Source: Streptococcus suis (GTDB taxonomy: Bacteria; Bacillota; Bacilli; Lactobacillales; Streptococcaceae). Taken from it: a stretch of DNA of 64,000 nucleotides. Below, piece after piece: positions 8,576-16,064 of this stretch. The stretch lies in contig CP025095.1 of NCBI GenBank assembly GCA_002831545.1, forward strand, positions 1,798,001 to 1,862,000. The letters run 5' to 3'. A program made the translations under genes and the position numbers. The notes below the pieces were generated by a model. It ran no database searches and was not told where the DNA came from. It saw only the letters and a list, made by a program, of their open reading frames with translations. How positions within the stretch are numbered: the first letter of the stretch is position 1; the number at the start of each line of letters is the position of its first letter.

Positions 8576-9325
8576 ATGCAAAAAATTGATTTACTAGACG
8601 GAGAGCGGATCGACCAGCTCTTCTCGACAGATGTTCAGATTATTCAAAATCGGGAGGTTTTTAGCTACTCGATTGACAGTGTCCTGCTCTCGCGTTTTCC
8701 AAAAATACCTGCTCAGAAGGGGCTGATTGTTGACCTTTGTAGTGGAAATGGGGCGGTGGGCCTTTTCGCTTCCACACGCACCAAGGCCCAGATTATTCAG
8801 GTTGAATTACAGGAACGCTTGGCGGATATGAATCGCCGCTCCATTGCCCTCAACGGTCTGGAGGAACAGCTTTCGGTCATCAATGACGATTTGGCAAATC
8901 TGCCCCAGTATGATCTACGCTCCAAGGTTGATTTGATGCTCTGCAATCCTCCCTACTTCAAGGTGGATAAAGAGTCAAACCTCAATGAAAGCGAGCATTA
9001 TCTTCTAGCCAGACACGAGATTGCAACCAACCTAGACAGCATTTGTCAGGTGGCCCAACAGGTACTCAAATCCAATGGTCGCTTGGCCATGGTTTACAGA
9101 CCTGACCGATTTTTAGATATTTTGGACACGCTGAGAACCTACAAATTGGCGCCCAAACGCATCCAGTTTGTCTATCCCAAGGCCAGCAAGGAGGCCAATA
9201 TGTTGCTAATTGAGGCTATCAAGGACGGCTCGGTGGACGGTCTGCACATTCTGCCACCTCTGGTTGTCCATGAGGAAAATGGCGACTATACTCCTGCCAT
9301 TCGTGAGATTTATTATGGAAAATAA
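8576..9325 (+). CDS. tRNA1(Val) (adenine37-N6)-methyltransferase family protein
   Basis: A 249-residue SAM-dependent methyltransferase of the TrmN6/YfiC type, which modifies adenine 37 of tRNA-Val in characterised relatives. The glycine-rich SAM motif reads [13 protein letters not shown] near residue 55 and the catalytic N6-adenine motif is LMLCNPPYF near residue 122. The family's short N-terminus [16 protein letters not shown] fixes the start at 8576, although no Shine-Dalgarno sequence precedes it and the -10 box lies only 6 nt upstream. The GIY-YIG gene overlaps its 3' end by 11 nt, a pairing common in Firmicutes. The actual tRNA target here is inferred. Confidence 0.87.
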   Translation: MQKIDLLDGERIDQLFSTDVQIIQNREVFSYSIDSVLLSRFPKIPAQKGLIVDLCSGNGAVGLFASTRTKAQIIQVELQERLADMNRRSIALNGLEEQLSVINDDLANLPQYDLRSKVDLMLCNPPYFKVDKESNLNESEHYLLARHEIATNLDSICQVAQQVLKSNGRLAMVYRPDRFLDILDTLRTYKLAPKRIQFVYPKASKEANMLLIEAIKDGSVDGLHILPPLVVHEENGDYTPAIREIYYGK

Positions 9326-9587
9326 GGCCTACTTTTATGTTTTGGAATGTGCCGACGGAAGTCTTTACACTGGCTATACGACTGATGTGGAGAAGCGGCT
9401 TGCTACCCATAATCGTGGGAAAGGGGCCAAGTACACCCGCGCACGCTTGCCTGTCAGCCTAGTCTACCAAGAAGCCTTTGCCAGCAAACAGGAAGCTATG
9501 TCTGCCGAGGCTTTGTTTAAGAAACGCAGTCGGCAGAGTAAGTTAGATTATATTGCAGAAATGACCGAGAAACCTCGCTCCACATAG
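9315..9587 (+). CDS. GIY-YIG nuclease-domain protein (UPF0213/YazA type)
   Basis: A 90-residue single-domain GIY-YIG protein. The two name motifs appear as [16 protein letters not shown] and the following [18 protein letters not shown] with its conserved Arg; a late Glu ([11 protein letters not shown]) is the usual metal ligand. The start at 9315 overlaps the methyltransferase stop and gives the normal family N-terminus; a longer upstream frame is an overlap artefact. The family has nuclease-like folds, but its cellular substrate is not established. Translation is probably coupled to the methyltransferase. Confidence 0.88.
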   Translation: MENKAYFYVLECADGSLYTGYTTDVEKRLATHNRGKGAKYTRARLPVSLVYQEAFASKQEAMSAEALFKKRSRQSKLDYIAEMTEKPRST

Positions 9588-9600
9588 GGCGAGGTTTTAA
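9571..9600 (+). terminator. Rho-independent terminator
   Basis: AACCTCGC and GCGAGGTT pair across a 10-nt loop and are followed by a short T run. It overlaps the stop of the GIY-YIG gene and also lies just after the convergent azoreductase gene. Confidence 0.7.
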
Positions 9601-9601
9601 C

Positions 9602-10213
9602 TTAAAATGTCTCCAAAATCGTATCAATTTTAGCCATTGCCTCTTCGAAAATAGCCTGAGCCTGACTTGGATCAGCAGATTGCCCTTCGATAAAGACCTG
9701 GTGAAGGTCTTCAAAGCCTAAAAATTCAAAGATAGACTTGATGTACTGGGCAGCTGGATCTTGACCTGCATAAACACCACCATTGGACTGGATGTGCAGG
9801 AGCTTTTTGTCCTTGACCAAGCCGATAGAGCCTTCTGGACCATACTTAAAGGTCAGGCCTGCTACATTGATGGTATTGACCCAAGATACCAACTGACTTG
9901 GCACATTGAGATTCCAGAGAGGATTGACGACGACAATCTTATCAGCTGCAAGAAATTGCTGGGTCAAGGCATTATAGCGGTCCAACTGCTCTGCTTGTTC
10001 AGGACTGATTTCTATACCTTTTTTAACCGCTCCCATAGATTCTAACAAAGGCTTGTCCAAAGCTGGAATCTGGTCTTCAAAAACATCTACTATTTCAATC
10101 TTATCCTCTGGGTGCAAACTGGCGTACCGAGTTTGAAACTCTTCCAAGGCTCGCAAGGCGTAGGACTTTTGTGCGTCAAGTGGGTGGGCTTTTACAATTA
10201 ATAGATTTGCCAT
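9602..10213 (-). CDS. azoR: FMN-dependent NADH-azoreductase
   Basis: A 203-residue flavodoxin-like quinone/azo reductase. The FMN-phosphate region is LLIVKAHPLDAQKSYALRAL at the N-terminus. The central VVNPLWNLNVPSQLVSWVNTI segment and the HIQSNGGVY motif are typical of the AzoR/AcpD family. The enzyme transfers electrons from NADH to quinones and azo compounds in the cytosol, usually as stress protection. The ATG follows GGAGAGAACC. It stands alone between a convergent terminator and a GNAT gene with its own promoter. Older databases call the family acyl-carrier-protein phosphodiesterase, which is not its activity. Confidence 0.9.
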   Translation of the reverse strand: MANLLIVKAHPLDAQKSYALRALEEFQTRYASLHPEDKIEIVDVFEDQIPALDKPLLESMGAVKKGIEISPEQAEQLDRYNALTQQFLAADKIVVVNPLWNLNVPSQLVSWVNTINVAGLTFKYGPEGSIGLVKDKKLLHIQSNGGVYAGQDPAAQYIKSIFEFLGFEDLHQVFIEGQSADPSQAQAIFEEAMAKIDTILETF

Positions 10214-10344
10214 TGGTTCTCTCCTTTATCATTCGTTATTACTAATTATTGATAAACATATTCTACTCTTTTTGATTTGAAATTCAAATCATTTGCTCGA
10301 AGCAAAAGGCTGGTCTCCCAGCCTCTCCATTTCTAAATTGTTCC

Positions 10345-10752
10345 TTATTTTAAATAAGTATAAGCGACACAGTCCAGGCTATCAACGGCTGTAAAGCCAA
10401 GTGCTTCATAGAAAGACCGTGTCTTCTCTGTATTGTCCGTCAAGAGATGAAGCTGATAAATACCCGAAAAGTGTGTAATGGCCTGCTCCAAAAGATGACG
10501 CCCAATTCCCTGACGCTGATAGGTTGGTAGGACCAAGATGTCCTGAATAAAAACGATTGAATGCCCGTCACCAACTGCTCGTAAGAGACCCACTAGACGG
10601 TCACCGTCAAAGGCCGCAAGAACGAGCAGACTATGTTTCAAGGCCTTCTCTAGCATTTCTGGACGACTTGTATATCCTGTCCAACCCACAGAAACATAGA
10701 GGTCTAGGACTGCTTGAAAATCAAGTTGAGGATTTTGTCTGTAAGTAATCAT
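10345..10752 (-). CDS. GNAT-family N-acetyltransferase
   Basis: A 135-residue acetyl-CoA-dependent acetyltransferase. The acetyl-CoA pyrophosphate-binding motif A is seen as ILVLPTYQRQGIGRHLLEQA around residue 75, followed by the beta-strand LHLLTDNTEKTRSFYEALGF typical of motif B. The N-terminal ITYRQNPQLDFQAVLDLYVSVGWTGY resembles single-domain GNATs annotated only generally. The substrate is not predictable. Translation begins after AAAGGAGAACATC. A short ORF with a strong ribosome site precedes it on the same transcript. Confidence 0.85.
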   Translation of the reverse strand: MITYRQNPQLDFQAVLDLYVSVGWTGYTSRPEMLEKALKHSLLVLAAFDGDRLVGLLRAVGDGHSIVFIQDILVLPTYQRQGIGRHLLEQAITHFSGIYQLHLLTDNTEKTRSFYEALGFTAVDSLDCVAYTYLK

Positions 10753-10775
10753 GATGTTCTCCTTTGTATTGTTTT

Positions 10776-10814
10776 TTAGAATACAAAGGCTTTATCCATT
10801 GTCAAAATACCCAT
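10776..10814 (-). CDS. Possible 12-codon leader ORF upstream of the GNAT gene
   Basis: ATG at 10814 opens a frame encoding MGILTMDKAFVF and stops at 10776. It is preceded by CAGGAGGG at good spacing and by an extended -10 (TGTTATACT, 10842-10850), so it is the first translatable frame on the transcript. The GNAT start follows 24 nt later with its own ribosome site. It could be a regulatory leader peptide, a small peptide gene or chance; no family is recognised. Confidence 0.4.
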   Translation of the reverse strand: MGILTMDKAFVF

Positions 10815-10863
10815 GGTCAACCCTCCTGTTTTACTACTTCTAGTATAACAAAAACCACTCCAA

Positions 10864-11463
10864 TTATGAAGCAGTTTTAAAATGCAGATAAGCATAATAG
10901 ATACTAAGACTTACAACAGAAATACCAACCAAAATCATTACAAGGATAGATAGGGTTGGTGAACCCAACAAACTTACTAACTGCAACACCCCACCAATCA
11001 TCAAGAAATAGCCAACATACTTTCTTCCTTTTCGTTCTATTTCGTTGGTCTTGCTGTCCAATTCCTCCTTGGGTAAATAATTTCCTATCACCATATAATA
11101 GACAGTCAGCAGTCCAATGACAAGTCTCCAGTAATCCAATTCTCCTCCTAAATTATACCAGAGTAAAGAAACTTGAATGATGAGAGCCAGTAGCGGAAAA
11201 AACCATTTGACCACTCGAATGACTGGTGTTTTCCCTATCCCTTTCACATCATAAAGTACACTAATGAATAGGTGAACACAAAAGAATGATAGCGGTGTCA
11301 AAATCATCATATACTTGGCCATAGAGCCATTTGGCTCACCATTTACGCCAAAATGTGTCACCATGGTGTCTGGCAATGCTTTATAGTAATAAATCATCAA
11401 TACAGCTATTAGTAGAAATATACTAGAAGTTGCTAATAATGTTTTTATGTCAATTTTCTTCAT
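10864..11463 (-). CDS. SdpI-like integral membrane protein (DUF1648/SdpI family)
   Basis: A 199-residue protein with about six membrane helices. The N-terminus carries the DUF1648 pattern LPDTMVTHFGVNGEPNGSMAKY, and the C-terminal half (IGNYLPKEELDSKTNEIERKG followed by two helices) is SdpI-like. The ATG at 11463 follows TTGGAGGGCAACAAG and is preferred to an upstream in-frame ATG. It overlaps the 3' end of an ArsR-type repressor gene by 14 nt. In Bacillus subtilis SdpI is the immunity and signalling protein for the SdpC toxin and sequesters the repressor SdpR. The same gene order suggests the same logic here, although no SdpABC toxin genes are nearby. Confidence 0.82.
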   Translation of the reverse strand: MKKIDIKTLLATSSIFLLIAVLMIYYYKALPDTMVTHFGVNGEPNGSMAKYMMILTPLSFFCVHLFISVLYDVKGIGKTPVIRVVKWFFPLLALIIQVSLLWYNLGGELDYWRLVIGLLTVYYMVIGNYLPKEELDSKTNEIERKGRKYVGYFLMIGGVLQLVSLLGSPTLSILVMILVGISVVSLSIYYAYLHFKTAS

Positions 11464-11728
11464 CTTGTTGCCCTCCAAAACTTGCAATCCAAACCAAGAC
11501 TTCTTCAAAGACCGTATAGTTTAGACGATAATAAATAAAATTTTTCTGCTTTTCCTCCAAAATTAATCCAGCTTTTTTCAAAGTGGATAAATGATGAGAA
11601 ACTGTTGCTCCTGTTAATTGAAATTGTTCTACAATTTCCCCAGCAGACTTCGGCCCCGACTTAAGACTATCTAGAATTTGCCTACGAATAGGAGCAGAAA
11701 TTGCCTTCAAGGTTTCAGACAATCCCAT
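11450..11728 (-). CDS. ArsR/SmtB-family repressor (SdpR-like)
   Basis: A 92-residue winged-helix repressor: LSETLKAISAPIRRQILDSLK opens the fold, AGEIVEQFQLTGATVSHHLSTLKKAGLI is the HTH, and EEKQKNFIYYRLN is the wing. There are no cysteine or histidine metal sites of the ArsR/CadC kind, which fits SdpR-type members. It is translationally coupled to the membrane gene downstream. Its own promoter has a perfect 24-bp palindrome beside the -10 box, so it probably represses itself until released by the membrane partner. That mechanism is inferred from SdpRI of Bacillus. Confidence 0.88.
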   Translation of the reverse strand: MGLSETLKAISAPIRRQILDSLKSGPKSAGEIVEQFQLTGATVSHHLSTLKKAGLILEEKQKNFIYYRLNYTVFEEVLVWIASFGGQQDEEN

Positions 11729-11747
11729 AATAAGCCTCCTTGTCCAT

Positions 11748-11800
11748 CTATTTAGAAATATTTCTAAATAGAATTATACTCTGTTTTCATTATTTGTCAA
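11748..11800 (-). promoter_or_regulatory. Promoter and palindromic operator of the SdpR/SdpI-like operon
   Basis: The -35 TTGACA (11795-11800) and -10 TATAAT (11773-11778) are 16 nt apart. Directly downstream, 11748-11771 is a perfect 24-bp palindrome with half-site CTATTTAGAAAT, covering the expected transcription start. A further half-site, TTTCTAAATAGA, lies near 11817-11828 upstream of the -35. This is a textbook place for an autorepressor of the ArsR family. Confidence 0.78.
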
Positions 11801-11832
11801 GAACTATTTCGATTATTTTCTAAATAGATTTC

Positions 11833-11862
11833 AAAAAAACAGACCACTCTTTATGGTCTGTC
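11833..11862 (-). terminator. Rho-independent terminator of the helicase gene
   Basis: On the minus strand ACAGACCA and TGGTCTGT pair around a short loop and are followed by seven T. It lies 10 nt after the helicase stop codon. Confidence 0.8.
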
Positions 11863-11871
11863 AAATACGGC

Positions 11872-13431
11872 TTATCTCTCACCCTTATTGCGAATCACAA
11901 AGCCTGTTTTCTTTTCACTTGATGTGCGTTGATGCGGTTTTTTGTTGTCCTGACGGCGGTTGTCACGTTTGAACTTGTCATCGCGACGGTTTCGGTCATT
12001 GCGGTCGCCACGGCGTCCTCCACGGTCTCGGTTGCGGTCACCGTCACGACGGCCACCACGTCCACCCTTGCCCTTGGCTTGACCAGGTGCAAACTTGAAT
12101 GGCAGTGGTTTTTCACGTGCGATTTCCACTTCTGGCAAACTATCTGGATCCTGTACGGTCAGACTAAGTACGTAGAGAGCAAGCTCTTCAGGCGTAAATT
12201 CAGCTGCTAACTGAATAGCATCTTTCTTGAATTTATCAAAATTGCTACGGATGGTCTCATCCGCCATTTCACGCTCAATCTTTTTCAAGGCAACTTTCTT
12301 CTTAGCTTCGAATGCTTCCTGAGCAGTTGCTGGTTTGAGACCTTTCATACGTTTCTTGGTCAAATCTTCGATGATTGCCAAGTAGCCCATCTCGTTTGGC
12401 GAAACAAAGGTAATAGACTGACCTGATTGACCCGCACGACCTGTACGACCGATACGGTGAACATAGCTTTCTGGGTCCTGTGGAATATCGTAGTTATAGA
12501 CATGCGTTACACCTGAAATATCCAATCCACGCGCCGCAACGTCCGTCGCAACAAGGACATCAATCTGATCGTTTTTAAAGTCACGAATAACACGTAGACG
12601 TTTGTTCTGGTCCAAATCTCCGTGGATACCTTCTGCACGGAAGCCACGCAGTTTCAAACCACGAGTCAATTCATCGACACGGCGCTTAGTACGACCGAAG
12701 ACGATAGACAATTCAGGCTGGTCAACGTCCATGAGGCGTGTCATGGTGTCAAATTTTTCATGTTCTTTGACACGGACATAGTATTGGTCCACGTTCACAT
12801 TGGTCAATTCCTTAGCCGCAATCTTAACGTGTTCAGGCTCTTTCATAAATTTGACACCAATACGCTTGATTGGCTCTGGCATGGTCGCAGAAAATAGGAG
12901 AGTCTGGCGACTTTCTGGCACACGCTCAATAATCGCTTCAATGTCGTCCAAGAAGCCCATGTTGAGCATTTCATCAGCCTCGTCAAGAATGAGGGTTTCA
13001 ACGCCGTCAAGTTTGAGGGCCTTGCGTTTGATTAAATCCAACAAACGCCCTGGCGTACCAACAACGATGTGGGCACCTGAGCGAAGGGCCTTGATTTGTT
13101 TTTCAATGCTTGAGCCACCGTAAACAGAGCGGACTTTCACACCCTTTTCACGACCAAATTTGAAAAGCTCTTCCTGACTCTGCACCGCCAACTCACGCGT
13201 TGGGGCAATAATCAGGGCTTGTACAGCTTGATTGTTGGTGTCAATTTTGTTGAGAGTTGGCAGACCAAAGGCTGCTGTTTTCCCTGTACCCGTTTGGGCT
13301 TGACCAATCACATCTTTTCCTTCCAGAGCAAGCGGAATTGTTTGCTCCTGGATAGGTGACGGCGTTTCAAAACCTGCCTTCTCAACGGCAAGCAAAATAT
13401 CTTCTGATAGATTTAATTCAGTAAATTTCAA
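11872..13431 (-). CDS. cshA: DEAD-box ATP-dependent RNA helicase (CshA)
   Basis: A 519-residue RNA helicase with all core motifs: the Q motif PSPIQEQTIPLAL, AQTGTGKTAA (I), PTRELA (Ia), TPGRLLD (Ib), DEADEML (II), SATMP (III), and VATDVAARGLDI plus HRIGRTGRAGQ (V/VI). The tail from about residue 440 is rich in Arg, Gly, Asp and Lys (GGRGGRRDGDRNRDRGGRR), an RNA-binding extension seen in CshA-type degradosome helicases. It would unwind mRNA and rRNA structures, especially in the cold. The start is odd: the frame opens with TTG at 13431 with no clear ribosome site, and an inverted-repeat element ends only about 10 nt upstream. Confidence 0.93.
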   Translation of the reverse strand: MKFTELNLSEDILLAVEKAGFETPSPIQEQTIPLALEGKDVIGQAQTGTGKTAAFGLPTLNKIDTNNQAVQALIIAPTRELAVQSQEELFKFGREKGVKVRSVYGGSSIEKQIKALRSGAHIVVGTPGRLLDLIKRKALKLDGVETLILDEADEMLNMGFLDDIEAIIERVPESRQTLLFSATMPEPIKRIGVKFMKEPEHVKIAAKELTNVNVDQYYVRVKEHEKFDTMTRLMDVDQPELSIVFGRTKRRVDELTRGLKLRGFRAEGIHGDLDQNKRLRVIRDFKNDQIDVLVATDVAARGLDISGVTHVYNYDIPQDPESYVHRIGRTGRAGQSGQSITFVSPNEMGYLAIIEDLTKKRMKGLKPATAQEAFEAKKKVALKKIEREMADETIRSNFDKFKKDAIQLAAEFTPEELALYVLSLTVQDPDSLPEVEIAREKPLPFKFAPGQAKGKGGRGGRRDGDRNRDRGGRRGDRNDRNRRDDKFKRDNRRQDNKKPHQRTSSEKKTGFVIRNKGER

Positions 13432-13440
13432 TTATGATAC

Positions 13441-13823
13441 CAAGTGCGTTAAGAAAACAAGGTGAAAATAGGAGACTGACGCAGTGGAAAAGAATAACAG
13501 CACTATTCTTATTATAGGTCAACATCTCAGCGCAGTGGTTGATTGGCAGATTTGTTCGTATTACATACTCCAAATCTGACCTCTACGACTGATGCGAACA
13601 AAGTTCGCTTCATCTCCAACTCCAACTGTCTCCCAGACAGTTGGAGCTATGCGGGGGTGGGAGTGAAACAGTCTGGGAATAGACTGTTTCAGCTCAACAA
13701 CTTGCAACGAGAAATTGTTGACGAACTCTATCGCTTTCTAGTTCTGTCCCACTCCCTATCTTTTTCACGAAGTTTTTAGCACGGGTTCGAATGCTCTTCC
13801 CGAACTAGTTTCCTAACGCATTT
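13441..13823. repeat. MITE-like intergenic element with hairpin array (family A, copy 1)
   Basis: The outer ends CAAGTGCGTTAAGAAAAC (13441) and AGTTTCCTAACGCATTT (13807-13823, inverted) form imperfect terminal inverted repeats. Inside, 13518-13765 is the first of three copies of an array found again at 23728 and 26382. It starts GTCAACATCTCAGCGCAG and contains in order the hairpins GCGAAC/GTTCGC, CCAACTGTCT/AGACAGTTGG (13622-13644, loop CCC), GAAACAGTCT/AGACTGTTTC (13665-13690) and CAACAA/TTGTTG. An apparent short frame across it is not conserved in the other copies. The element sits directly upstream of the helicase start codon. Confidence 0.75.
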
Positions 13824-14361
13824 CCTTTCTTTTACAAGGCAGTGCGAAGCTACCTTATCTAACTTTTTTTGTAACAATTATTTCCACTGGCAGCGAACTA
13901 ACCAGTATCAGACTTGTAACTTAACTAGTATAACACATTCTAAGCATAAAGGTTGGCTTTTGCCTTGAAAATAAAAATAATACGTTTTCAAAAAAAACTT
14001 AAAAATATTTGAAGGTGAGAAAGTGAGAAATTAAGACTATTTGAATCATAGTTTGAACAACCAATGCGGTATTGTATTCAGACATATAAATAATAAAGGT
14101 AAAGGTAACTCAAAACAATAGCTTTCGTAAACAAATGCTATCTTTCTCAAGACTAGTGACTATCCTCTTCGCTTTTATTTTTACCCTATGATATAATTAA
14201 GGTGATGACTTCTCACAGCTAATCGCTGGTGTCCCAATATCAAAAAACCACGATGGAAACTAACAACGTTTTTTTACTATAATTATATTACCAACCATTT
14301 CACTAATTATATTATGTTATCCAAGCGCTGATTGAGGATTAACATACGAGGAGGTATAGAT
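13824..14361. other. Gene-free stretch upstream of the phospholipase gene
   Basis: About 540 nt of AT-rich sequence with no convincing frame on either strand. The part nearest the phospholipase gene is very AT-rich and ends in GAGGAGGT, the ribosome site. No clear paired -35/-10 boxes or stable hairpin were seen. Confidence 0.5.
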
Positions 14362-15420
14362 ATGAATACAAAAAAGAAGATATCCTTTGCCCTGACCGCT
14401 TGTCTAGGTCTTTTTTTGCTCTTCCCTACTTCTACCCACGCTCATTATGACCGCGCCTTTTGGTATGAAGAACAAGTGACCACACCGCATATTGAACAAT
14501 ATACAGACTGGATGTCCACAATTCCTGATAATCGTTTTCTAGGAGAGCTTGCCATTCCGGGAACTCATGATAGCATGGCTCACAGTAACCATCTTCCTTT
14601 TCGTGATATTGTCCGTACGCAAACAATGAATTTGCAGCAACAATTGGAGTCTGGAATCCGATATTTAGATATTCGTCTCGCATATATGGGAGATCACTTT
14701 GCTCTCTACCATGGCTCAATCGCCTTGGGCTACCAATTTGAAGAGGTTCTTACAACTATTCAAAATTACTTGATAAGTTATCCAAGTGAAACCATCTTAA
14801 TGCGGATTAAACAAGAGCATACTCATGCCTCTGATCCTGAAATGTTTACCCTTTTTGAGTCCTATTATCAACGATATTCCTCTCTTTTCTGGAATCCTAT
14901 GACTTCGTCAAACGGATACAATCCTACACTAGGCGAAATTCGTGGCCAGATTGTGCTTTTACCTGATGTCTTGTCTATCGAACACGGAATAAATTATCGT
15001 TTTGTTATTACTCAAGATCAATACCATCTCAATACAAATTGGGATTTATATAAAAAATGGGAAGCTATAAAGAACCATATCAATCAGGCAAATACATCTA
15101 GCATTGATTTTATTTTCATGAATTATCTCAGTGGTTCTGGTGGTTCTTTCCCTTATTTTGTAGCAAGTGGACATGTTCGTCCAGCAACTGATGCTTCCCG
15201 ACTCTCTACTGGATTGACGGAACCCGGTTTTAGGCATCGCTACCCTGACTTCCCACGCACAGCACGTCTCGGTGTATTTGCAACAATTTCCTTTGAAGGA
15301 ACCAATACTCTTGTTGCGGACTATCTACGAAACAATCAAATTCGTAGACCAGGAATCATCATTTCAGATTTCCCCGGTGAACGTCTTATCAATGAAGTTA
15401 TACAATGCAATTACCGTTAA
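14362..15420 (+). CDS. Secreted phosphatidylinositol-specific phospholipase C
   Basis: A 352-residue PI-PLC X-domain protein, cleaving phosphatidylinositol to diacylglycerol and cyclic inositol phosphate outside the cell. The ATG at 14362 follows GAGGAGGT and gives a signal peptide of about 30 residues ending in THAHYD. Catalytic segments are visible: AIPGTHDSMAH (first His), GIRYLDIRLAY (Arg/Asp) and FALYHGSIALGYQFEEVL (second His), followed by a long barrel with SETILMRIKQEH. The architecture is that of the Listeria and Bacillus cereus secreted enzymes rather than the eukaryotic type. It is flanked by repeats and an IS630 copy, and reads alone. A role in host interaction is plausible but not shown by the sequence. 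Confidence 0.87.
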   Translation: MNTKKKISFALTACLGLFLLFPTSTHAHYDRAFWYEEQVTTPHIEQYTDWMSTIPDNRFLGELAIPGTHDSMAHSNHLPFRDIVRTQTMNLQQQLESGIRYLDIRLAYMGDHFALYHGSIALGYQFEEVLTTIQNYLISYPSETILMRIKQEHTHASDPEMFTLFESYYQRYSSLFWNPMTSSNGYNPTLGEIRGQIVLLPDVLSIEHGINYRFVITQDQYHLNTNWDLYKKWEAIKNHINQANTSSIDFIFMNYLSGSGGSFPYFVASGHVRPATDASRLSTGLTEPGFRHRYPDFPRTARLGVFATISFEGTNTLVADYLRNNQIRRPGIIISDFPGERLINEVIQCNYR

Positions 15421-15557
15421 TCGTTCTATATTTTTGCATGTTTAGTATTTAAGCTAAAATACTGTTCTATAAATAACATCTCGTACAATACATACCTAAT
15501 TCTCACCCTAACCTTCCAATTCCTTTTACCATCAACATAAAAATATTCAACTGACTA

Positions 15558-15593
15558 GCGAGGAAATTCCCAACGGGGGACTCCTCGTTTTTT
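15558..15593 (+). terminator. Rho-independent terminator after the phospholipase gene
   Basis: GCGAGGA and TCCTCGT pair around a C/G-rich loop and are followed by TTTTTTA. It lies about 140 nt after the stop; the intervening sequence holds nothing recognisable. Confidence 0.65.
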
Positions 15594-15806
15594 ATATCTT
15601 AATTGTCGTTTCAAGTCAAAAATAGTCAACCACTAAATTTTCGATAAGCAGACTATATCATCAATAACAAAAAATTACTTCTTTCACGAAAAATAAAAGT
15701 GATTGATTGTGACATGAAAAATTCTATAGGAGTTGTGAACTAAGGATAGCACAGTGAAACATTGAGAGCAACAATAAAAAAATGCATCATTAGGCTGTTA
15801 TAGACA

Positions 15807-16064
15807 TTTAGTCTATCTTTAATTACTTCGTTAACTCGCTTTGCCGTACTTTGCGTAAGTGACTTGCTTTCGCAAGTCTCATTTCCAGCCTTGTACAGTC
15901 TGCTAGACTGTACAAGCTGCCTACAGCTTTTGAGGCGAATGCGGTTCGCCCTATTTCCAGCATCTTTTTTCTCGCTTTTTTGTATCTAGGATCGGGCTGA
16001 AACAGTTCCCCGAACTGTTTCACTCTCCCAGATAGTTGGAGCTAGTACTAAAAGTAAACTAAAA
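15807..16064. repeat. MITE-like hairpin element (family B, copy 1)
   Basis: The terminal inverted repeats are TTTAGTCTATCTTTAATTAC on the left and AGTACTAAAAGTAAACTAAA on the right. Between them are perfect hairpins: GACTTGC/GCAAGTC, CTTGTACAGTC/GACTGTACAAG, GGCGAA/TTCGCC and GAAACAGTT/AACTGTTTC. A second copy lies at 36502-36772 with the same module order, a conserved CTTGTACAGTC stem and different flanking hairpins. The right end abuts the IS630 terminal repeat exactly. No protein is encoded; a 66-codon frame across it is an artefact of the hairpins. Confidence 0.75.

Noticed and set aside
13543-13779. A 78-codon frame across repeat A copy 1, resembling one at 23802-24035 in copy 2
   Set aside because: Both are translations of the same noncoding array. 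The frames break in copy 3 and have no ribosome site.
15823-16023. Small frame starting MKQFGELFQP across repeat B
   Set aside because: A similar frame starts at 19483 in repeat C because both share the hairpin GAAACAGTT/AACTGTTTC. The frame follows the hairpin, and nothing after it is conserved.
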